A stretch of 10,689 bases of DNA, taken from positions 1-10,689 of the forward strand of contig JAGGZG010000320.1 in NCBI GenBank assembly GCA_021162125.1. The letters run 5' to 3'. This document shows, one piece after another, positions 5,883 through 10,689 of this stretch. Under the pieces are notes generated by a model. It did no database searches, had not been told where the DNA came from, and was given only the letters and a program-made list of their open reading frames with translations. The stretch's first letter is position 1; every line of letters starts with the position of its first letter. Source of the DNA: Anaerolineae bacterium (lineage in GTDB: Bacteria; Chloroflexota; Anaerolineae; JACIWR01). A program made the translations under genes and the position numbers.

Positions 5883-7292
5883 CTACGGGATCGCCTGCTG
5901 AGTCCACTGCCAGGGGTCCACCTGCACGTTGTTCACCCGTAACTCCCAGTGTAGGTGCGGCGCGGTGGATAGTCCCGTGGACCCCACGTAGCCGATGAGA
6001 TCGCCGCGCAATACAGTCTGCCCGGCCTGTACCGCAATGCCAGACAGATGCCAATACCCGGTGTATACCCCCATCCCGTGGTCGAGGATGACGGCGTTGC
6101 CGCGTACTTGCAACGGCTCGGCCAGGGCCACGCGCCCGGTCGCGGCGGCGTACACCGGCGTACCCTCGTCCGCGCCAAAGTCGATCCCGCCGTGATAGCT
6201 GGACACCGGCCCGCCATTGTACGAGCGCCGCCCTCCGAACTGTGAGGTGATGCGGATTTCACCGCGCAGTGGCACCTGGAAGGGACCCGTCCAGGCCGGG
6301 GAGGGCGTGAAATCGGCCATTGCCTCCGCCACCTGCAACCGCTCATCGCGGATCAGCACGGGATCGAGCAGACGGCTGACCTCCGGCGAGAGGTAGATGT
6401 GCTGCACCTCGAAGTCGCCGGCGACGACAGGCACGCTCTCGGTCACAGTGGTCACGCCCCCTGCCTCATCGCGGGCGGTCAGGTGCAGCTCGTAGGGGCC
6501 GGTGCGGGCCATGGCGTTCACCCCGGCCAGCGCCCAATAAACGTTCTCCGCCCCCTCCTGGGTGACGAAAGTGAGCATCTGCCCACCGAAAGTCCCGCTG
6601 ACGGTCGCCAGCCGCCAGGTATGGACTTTGACAACCAGTGTTTGGCCCTGCACCACCGGGCTGGGTTCCGTCTCGACCACGCTGAAAGGCGCGGGTAACT
6701 CTTCGCTCGCTCCGTTCAGGGGGATGGCCAGGCACTGGTTAACGGAGACGACGTTGGGGTTATCCAGGCCGTTGGCCTGGGCCAGCGTCCAGAACCCCAC
6801 GTCGTAGCGCCAGGCGATGCGTGCCAGCGTATCCCCCGGCTGCACGACGTGCACCTGCGAGCGGGTGGGTAGCGATCCCGGTACGACGATGGTCAGCGTT
6901 TGTCCGGCGCGGATGAGCTCGGGATTGACCAGCCGGTTGCGTTCGGCGATGGCCTGCACTGTGGTATTGTACTGGCAGGCCAGGATGGGCAACGTGTCGC
7001 CTGGCTGGACGATGACCGACAACACAGTCTCCGCCGACTCGCCGCCGGGAATGATCAGCCGCTGGCCGACGATGATCAGGTCGGGGTCGCTCAGCCCGTT
7101 GGCCGCGACGATGGCCTCGACCGTGGTCCCATACTGCTCAGCGATGAGAGCCAGAGTCTCGCCCGCCTGCACGACGTGGATGACCGGCTCCTGCGTCGGC
7201 GGGGCGGCCCAGGCCCCGTGCCCGCTGGCCAGTAGTGATACCACGAGAAGCAGACTGACGATAAGTTGAGCCGCTCTCTTTCGACAGTTCAC
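5883..7292 (-). CDS. Secreted LysM-repeat M23 family metallopeptidase
   Basis: This 469-residue protein is a cell-wall hydrolase candidate. A signal peptide (1-29, ending GAWA|A) is followed by three LysM domains at about 38-82, 92-137 and 147-191 (HVVQAGETLALIAEQYGT, IVQPGDTLPILACQY, HVVQPGDTLARIAWRYDV). A beta-rich region lies at about 200-320. The C-terminal M23 domain has HGGID (H367, D371), WHL (H415) and HLHWE (H446, H448), so the zinc ligands H367, D371 and H448 and the catalytic histidines are all present. The family cuts peptidoglycan cross-links; LysM binds N-acetylglucosamine polymers. Cys106 and Cys187 lie inside LysM2 and LysM3. The GTG start overlaps the DUF192 stop by four bases (GTGA), implying translational coupling; the nearest SD is GGAG about 11 bases upstream. 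The substrate is an inference, since Chloroflexota walls differ from the norm. Confidence 0.93.
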   Translation of the reverse strand: MNCRKRAAQLIVSLLLVVSLLASGHGAWAAPPTQEPVIHVVQAGETLALIAEQYGTTVEAIVAANGLSDPDLIIVGQRLIIPGGESAETVLSVIVQPGDTLPILACQYNTTVQAIAERNRLVNPELIRAGQTLTIVVPGSLPTRSQVHVVQPGDTLARIAWRYDVGFWTLAQANGLDNPNVVSVNQCLAIPLNGASEELPAPFSVVETEPSPVVQGQTLVVKVHTWRLATVSGTFGGQMLTFVTQEGAENVYWALAGVNAMARTGPYELHLTARDEAGGVTTVTESVPVVAGDFEVQHIYLSPEVSRLLDPVLIRDERLQVAEAMADFTPSPAWTGPFQVPLRGEIRITSQFGGRRSYNGGPVSSYHGGIDFGADEGTPVYAAATGRVALAEPLQVRGNAVILDHGMGVYTGYWHLSGIAVQAGQTVLRGDLIGYVGSTGLSTAPHLHWELRVNNVQVDPWQWTQQAIP

Positions 7293-7645
7293 GGTGGCGA
7301 AATCTCCAGAATATCCCCCACTTGCACTTTTTCCAGCAGGGCAGGATGGCCTTCCACGTAGTATTGCGCCGGTTTCCGGGGCGCATAATACGGGCGGAAG
7401 GGCCGGGCCAGGACTTTGTCCACCACCCGTTTGTCGGCGTCCAGCCAGATGACGGCGATAGGAAAGAAGACGAAAAACATGTGAATGGCCGCGCGGCTGA
7501 TGCTCTCCCTCTTCTCCACGAAAACCAGTGCCTCGTCCTCGGCCAGTGGGCGGTGGAACATCAGCCCCCGCGCACGGGTGAGGAAGGTATCGCAGAAGCG
7601 AATTTTTGTCGCCAGCACGTGGTTGTTAGTAAGATTGCGAATCAT
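7289..7645 (-). CDS. DUF192 family protein
   Basis: This 118-residue protein matches the DUF192 family (PF02643). The conserved core appears as TRARGLMFHRPLAEDEALVF (23-42), IHMFFVFFPIAVIWLD (54-69), a YYVE element (95-98) and a final VQVGDILEI. The family function is not established. Many members are secreted or membrane-anchored; this one has no signal peptide and looks cytoplasmic. The ATG at 7645 has no purine-rich SD upstream; the mRNA there reads CCTCCTCC, so initiation may depend on coupling with the adenosine-specific kinase gene, which ends 37 bp upstream. Its stop overlaps the start of the LysM/M23 gene. Confidence 0.88.
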   Translation of the reverse strand: MIRNLTNNHVLATKIRFCDTFLTRARGLMFHRPLAEDEALVFVEKRESISRAAIHMFFVFFPIAVIWLDADKRVVDKVLARPFRPYYAPRKPAQYYVEGHPALLEKVQVGDILEISPP

Positions 7646-7682
7646 TGTGTTCCCAGGAGGAGGGGCGTCGCTCGTTTTGTCT

Positions 7683-8168
7683 CTACAGCTTGTACCCGAT
7701 CTTGCGCAGCAAGTCTTTGCGCCAGGCGACGTCCTCCGCGCCCTCGATCCCTTTGCTCTTCACCCCGTCGATCACGCCCAGGATGCCCCGTCCCTGCTCC
7801 GTCTCGGCGATAATCACCTCTACGGGATTGGCCGTGGCACAGAAGATGCGACACACCTCGGGCACCATCTTGATGGCGTTCAGGAAGTTGATGGGGTAGA
7901 GCCCCTCACCCAGCATGATGATGAATGCGTGCCCGGCCGAGAGGGCCAGCGCGTTCTTCTTTGCCAGCTCCACCAGCTCCTCATCGGTGCCGCTGGCCCG
8001 CACCAGGGCCGCCCCCGACGATTCACAGAAGGCCAATCCGAACTTCGCGCCGGGCACGGCGGTGACCATCGCCTCGTGGATGTCCTCCACCGTTTTGATG
8101 AAGTGGCTTTGACCCAGGATGAAGTTCATGTCCTGCGGCTTCTCGATGCGAACTGTTTTTAATTCCAT
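7683..8168 (-). CDS. Adenosine-specific kinase family protein
   Basis: This 161-residue protein matches the small adenosine-specific kinase family (PF04008) across its full length: MELKTVRIEKP, then ILGQSHFIKTVEDIHEAM, PGAKFGLAFCESSG, SAGHAFIIMLGEGLYPINFLNAIK, EVCRIFCATANPVEVII and GRGILGVIDG. The family, mainly from archaea and thermophiles, is named from a structure-based proposal of adenosine binding and phosphorylation; physiological evidence is limited. No signal peptide or membrane segment is present. AGGAGG (8177-8182) lies 8 bases before the ATG. It is the first gene of the five-gene minus-strand group and follows a 100-bp gap holding a long hairpin. Confidence 0.9.
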   Translation of the reverse strand: MELKTVRIEKPQDMNFILGQSHFIKTVEDIHEAMVTAVPGAKFGLAFCESSGAALVRASGTDEELVELAKKNALALSAGHAFIIMLGEGLYPINFLNAIKMVPEVCRIFCATANPVEVIIAETEQGRGILGVIDGVKSKGIEGAEDVAWRKDLLRKIGYKL

Positions 8169-8201
8169 TGGCTTTCCCTCCTACGTGTGCTTTGCGATGG
8201 G

Positions 8202-8249
8202 CGAAGGTCTCTTGACCGAGCTCCCTCCGCCTCGGTCGGGAGACCTTCG
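8202..8249. repeat. Two-part long hairpin between C39-TPR and adenosine-specific kinase genes
   Basis: CGAAGGTCTC (8202-8211) pairs with GAGACCTTCG (8240-8249). After a three-base internal loop, ACCGAG (8215-8220) pairs with CTCGGT (8231-8236) around a 10-base loop. In plus-strand RNA the internal loop could close by G-U pairs; in the minus-strand transcript it would not. There is no T-run on either side. It could be a processing or stabilising element between genes or a dispersed palindrome. Confidence 0.6.
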
Positions 8250-8268
8250 GCGAACAGCGCTAAGAAAT

Positions 8269-9699
8269 CTATCCGCCCAGGTCGGCCAGGGCCTGGACAG
8301 CCTCGGTGTAATGAGGATTGTACTGCACTGCCAGTTCGAACTCCGCGCGCGCCTTGTCCGCGTCGCCCAGACCCAGATAAGCGCGCCCTCGGTAGTAATG
8401 CAATTCCTCGATGTTCGGCGTGTGGGCCAGGACACCCGCGCTCAGGTCCAATACCTTCTGGTACTCGCCCAGGGCGTCGTAAGCGATGAAGGGCCCAAAC
8501 TGGTACCACAACATCCGCCGGGGCAGGCCGATGTCCAGGGCGCGCTGGTAAGCATCTGCAGCGGCGGCGTACTCGCTCAGGCCCACGGAGCTCGATCCCA
8601 GGTTGAACCAGGCGAAGGCATCGCCGGTCGTGCGCACTTCCTCCTCCGCCCGGACAACGGCTTGCCGATACATCGTCGCGTCGTCGGCGTCCGCGCCGAG
8701 TATGGTCTCCACCACGCGCTGCTCCTCCAGGGGGTAGATGACCACGTAGGCACGGTTGAACACCCGCCAGCCCTCGTCGAAAGCGGCGTAGGACAGCCGC
8801 TCGTCGGGTCCGGTGAGCGAGTCGTAAGCTACGAACACTCCATCCGAGTCGCTGTACCCGCGCACCAGCCGGTAGTGGCCCATGCCCGGGTCGCCCTCCG
8901 GGACGTGCCACTGTTCGACGATCACCGGGATGCCATTGCTGAGCAGGCTCTTCAGCACGGCGGCACGGCCATTGACGCGGGCCGTAGCTCCCAAACCCAG
9001 TCCCCGCACGTAGGCAGCCATCTCCTGGGGGCTGATGTTCTTGTCCTCTGGGTCGGGGCGCAGGATGGCGGCGACATCGGCCTGCGTCTCCGCCCGTCCA
9101 AAGTAACTGAGGCACATGGCCACGGTGGCCGGGCCGCAGTTGTTCCACGTCTGCCAGACGTGGGTCATCGGCTCCAGCAGCACTTGCTCAGCGACGGGGG
9201 TCAGGGGAGGCGTGGGAGTTGGCGTAGGCGTAGGGGATGGCGTGGCCGTGGGCGTAGCGGTCGGCGATGGGGTCAATGAGGGAGTTGGTGTCACACCGGC
9301 CGCCGACGCCGGACCGGACGTTCGTCCCACACCCACCAGTGTGCGGTATACCCCTATGCCGCAGACTCCGAGGGCGCAAAGCACCAGCGCCACGACCAGG
9401 ATCGAGACCACTTGAGCGAATGTGACTGGGCTACGCTCTTGTCTCACTCTGACACGGGCGGTACGGCGCGGAATGGATGAAATGTCCTGCTGGATCACAC
9501 GCTCGGTGGGCAAGGATACGTCCGCCGAGGTAGCCACGAAACGCGGGCACAGCCAATGCCCATCGCTCAGACAGTACTCTTTCTGTTGCTGGGCGGCGAT
9601 GCGCTGCGGCCGGCCATCCGCGTAACAGCGATTGCGATAGCTTGCGTAGGGTTGCCCTGGGCTGCGTCGCTCAGCGGTCCCCAGGTATGGACACGTCAT
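8269..9699 (-). CDS. Membrane-anchored C39-like peptidase with TPR repeats
   Basis: From the ATG at 9699 (AGGG SD 5 bases upstream) the protein has 476 residues; a TTG at 9714 would add five. Order: a four-cysteine module (C3 in CPYLG, C25 in RCYA, C43 in YCLSDG, C51 in LCPRF), one membrane helix (about 94-119), a Thr-Pro linker (about 137-168), and a papain-fold C39-like domain (PF13529 type). That domain has Gln183 and Cys188 (NNCGPA), His275 (GMGHYRLVRGY) and Asp293 (VAYDSL), so the catalytic set looks intact. The C-terminus (about 363-475) is TPR-like (AWFNLGSSSVGLSEYAAAADAYQRAL; GRAYLGLGDADKARAEFELAV). The topology suggests a cytoplasmic cysteine module and an extracytoplasmic peptidase-TPR. 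Bacteriocin-processing C39 domains are fused to ABC transporters and sit in the cytoplasm, so a different role is likely. It lies 37 bp after a paralogue in the same orientation. Substrate unknown. Confidence 0.85.
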   Translation of the reverse strand: MTCPYLGTAERRSPGQPYASYRNRCYADGRPQRIAAQQQKEYCLSDGHWLCPRFVATSADVSLPTERVIQQDISSIPRRTARVRVRQERSPVTFAQVVSILVVALVLCALGVCGIGVYRTLVGVGRTSGPASAAGVTPTPSLTPSPTATPTATPSPTPTPTPTPPLTPVAEQVLLEPMTHVWQTWNNCGPATVAMCLSYFGRAETQADVAAILRPDPEDKNISPQEMAAYVRGLGLGATARVNGRAAVLKSLLSNGIPVIVEQWHVPEGDPGMGHYRLVRGYSDSDGVFVAYDSLTGPDERLSYAAFDEGWRVFNRAYVVIYPLEEQRVVETILGADADDATMYRQAVVRAEEEVRTTGDAFAWFNLGSSSVGLSEYAAAADAYQRALDIGLPRRMLWYQFGPFIAYDALGEYQKVLDLSAGVLAHTPNIEELHYYRGRAYLGLGDADKARAEFELAVQYNPHYTEAVQALADLGG

Positions 9700-9736
9700 C
9701 TCATCCCTGACCAACTGGTGATGTGCCTCGTGACCG

Positions 9737-10689
9737 TCACTCGCTCAGTGCACGCAGAGCTTCCTGGGCGGCGACGTAATTGGGATTGTGGGCCAGCGCT
9801 GTTTGATAATCCGCCTCGGCCCGTTCGAGTTCCCCCAGCCCCTGATAGGCTATCCCCCGCAGGTAATACATCTCTTCAATGCCGTTAGTACGGCGGATGA
9901 TCGCCGTCGTCAACTCGATGGTGCGCCGGTACTCGCCGAGAACGTTGTACACCTCCAGCGGCCCGTAGTAGTACCACAGCAGGCGGTCGGGCAGGCTTAG
10001 GTCCATCGCCTGCTCATAAGCTTGCCTGGCCTCGGCGTACCGTCCCAGGGCTGCGTAATCTTCGCCCAGGTTGAGCCAGGCGTACCCGTTCCCCGGCTGA
10101 TCCTCCACCCGGGCCAGTGCTGCGTCCAGGGCACGGCGGCGCATCGTCTGCTCGTCGTAATCTTCTCCCAGGATGGCGGCCACGACCGGTTCTTGCTCGG
10201 GGCGATGAACGGCCAGGTAGTGGCGGTTGAAGACCTGCCAGCCCGCGTCGAGGGTCTCGTAGCTGAACCGCAGATCGGCGCCGCCCAGTGGATCGTGCAC
10301 GATCAGCCGCTTGGCGTCGGCGTCGAAGCCGCGCACCACCCGGAAGTGGCCCATCCCGCCCTGATATTCGATCCAACTCTCGACGATCACCGGCACGCCG
10401 TTGCTCACGAACAGGGCCAGGAGCTCGGGTGTGCCCTCCACACCGTATCGGGTTCTCAATCCCTGCGCGTTCAGATAATCAGCCACTTCGTCGAGGCGCA
10501 CGTCGATGTCCCCTGCTGAGGGTCTGACTGTCTGCGCCACGTCCTCCTGTGATTGGGTGATGCCGAAGTGGGCCAGCACCATGGAGATACTGGCCGGGCC
10601 GCAGTTATTGAGGCGCTGAAATACGTGCGGCAGAGGGCTAACCAGAACCACACCCGTGGCCGGCGGTGTGTGCACGAGAGGCGTGGGAC
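9737..10689 (-). CDS. C39-like peptidase with TPR repeats, partial (5' end outside window)
   Basis: The frame is open through the right edge. A GTG at 10675 is probably not the true start, because the codons upstream of it encode a Pro/Thr stretch (PTPL) like the linker of the neighbouring paralogue. The C39-like domain has FQRLNNCGPA (Cys codon 10601-10603), GMGHFRVVRGF (His codon 10346-10348) and IVHDPLGG (Asp codon 10292-10294), so the catalytic residues are kept. A TPR region follows (AWLNLGEDYAALGRYAEARQ; GIAYQGLGELERAEADYQTAL). It aligns with the 8269-9699 protein through both domains (for example GW(R/Q)VFNR.Y, then VV..ILG.D.D..TM), indicating tandem duplication. The missing N-terminus probably holds a membrane segment and perhaps the same cysteine module, but this cannot be seen. 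Confidence 0.87.
   Translation of the reverse strand, partial: PTPLVHTPPATGVVLVSPLPHVFQRLNNCGPASISMVLAHFGITQSQEDVAQTVRPSAGDIDVRLDEVADYLNAQGLRTRYGVEGTPELLALFVSNGVPVIVESWIEYQGGMGHFRVVRGFDADAKRLIVHDPLGGADLRFSYETLDAGWQVFNRHYLAVHRPEQEPVVAAILGEDYDEQTMRRRALDAALARVEDQPGNGYAWLNLGEDYAALGRYAEARQAYEQAMDLSLPDRLLWYYYGPLEVYNVLGEYRRTIELTTAIIRRTNGIEEMYYLRGIAYQGLGELERAEADYQTALAHNPNYVAAQEALRALSE

Noticed and set aside
8159..9148. Long minus-strand open frame of 329 codons
   Set aside because: It overlaps the C39-TPR gene in another frame and translates to Arg/Gly/Pro-rich sequence without motifs.
8119..9279. Long plus-strand open frame of 386 codons
   Set aside because: It is antisense to the C39-TPR gene and ends in Gly/Arg-rich sequence mirroring the Thr-Pro linker; a GC-rich shadow.
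9200..9290. Tandem repeat at the Thr-Pro linker as a possible CRISPR or satellite
   Set aside because: The repetition is simple codon-level Thr-Pro-Ser/Ala coding in frame with the C39-TPR protein; there are no spacers or fixed repeat units.
10675..10675. GTG at 10675 as the start of the right-edge C39-like gene
   Set aside because: The frame continues upstream to the edge and encodes a Pro/Thr linker like the paralogue's, so the gene is taken as truncated at its 5' end.

Overview
The window is about 10.7 kb of high-GC bacterial DNA. I read it as a chromosomal segment of a Chloroflexota (Anaerolineae-like) bacterium. This is inferred, not proven. The clues are a secreted protein ending in the tail MYQVFLPLVVKSR, a LysM/M23 peptidase built on LysM repeats, Thr-Pro linkers, and a short N-terminal four-cysteine 'CPYLG' module of a kind I associate with that phylum. 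There are no RNA genes, CRISPR arrays, insertion sequences or phage genes.

Layout, left to right. (1) On the minus strand a TetR-type regulator (704-1390) is followed, after 2 bases, by an ABC-2 exporter permease (from 701, running off the left edge). A consensus sigma70-like promoter (TTGACA, 17-bp spacer, TATACT) lies upstream. A 20-bp palindrome overlaps its -10 box, which suggests an autorepressed efflux operon. (2) A 328-bp non-coding stretch (1447-1774) carries the promoter and AT-rich leader of the only plus-strand gene. (3) That gene (1775-3829) encodes a large secreted zinc-metalloprotease-like protein with a HEMGH motif, a Met-turn, an EF-hand-like loop and two related Ig-like repeats. 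(4) About 190 bp between convergent genes is packed with three long hairpins; one is a good intrinsic terminator for the minus strand and another looks like a REP-type dispersed palindrome.

(5) From 4024 to 8168 there are five minus-strand genes. In transcription order they are an adenosine-specific kinase family protein, a DUF192 protein, a secreted 3xLysM-M23 peptidase, 6-phosphofructokinase, and a TPR/zinc-ribbon protein. DUF192 and the peptidase overlap by 4 bp; other gaps are 37 bp, 37 bp and about 130 bp. (6) From 8269 to the right edge lie two tandem paralogues, each a C39-like papain-fold peptidase domain followed by TPR repeats. The complete one also has a four-cysteine N-terminal module, one membrane segment and a Thr-Pro linker; the other is cut by the window edge.

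Overall this is a mix of housekeeping metabolism (PFK, adenosine-specific kinase) and envelope or extracellular hydrolases. I see no classical defence or mobile system. The least described parts are the tandem membrane-anchored C39-TPR proteins with their cysteine module, the multidomain metalloprotease, and the dense small palindromes, one of which lies inside a coding region.
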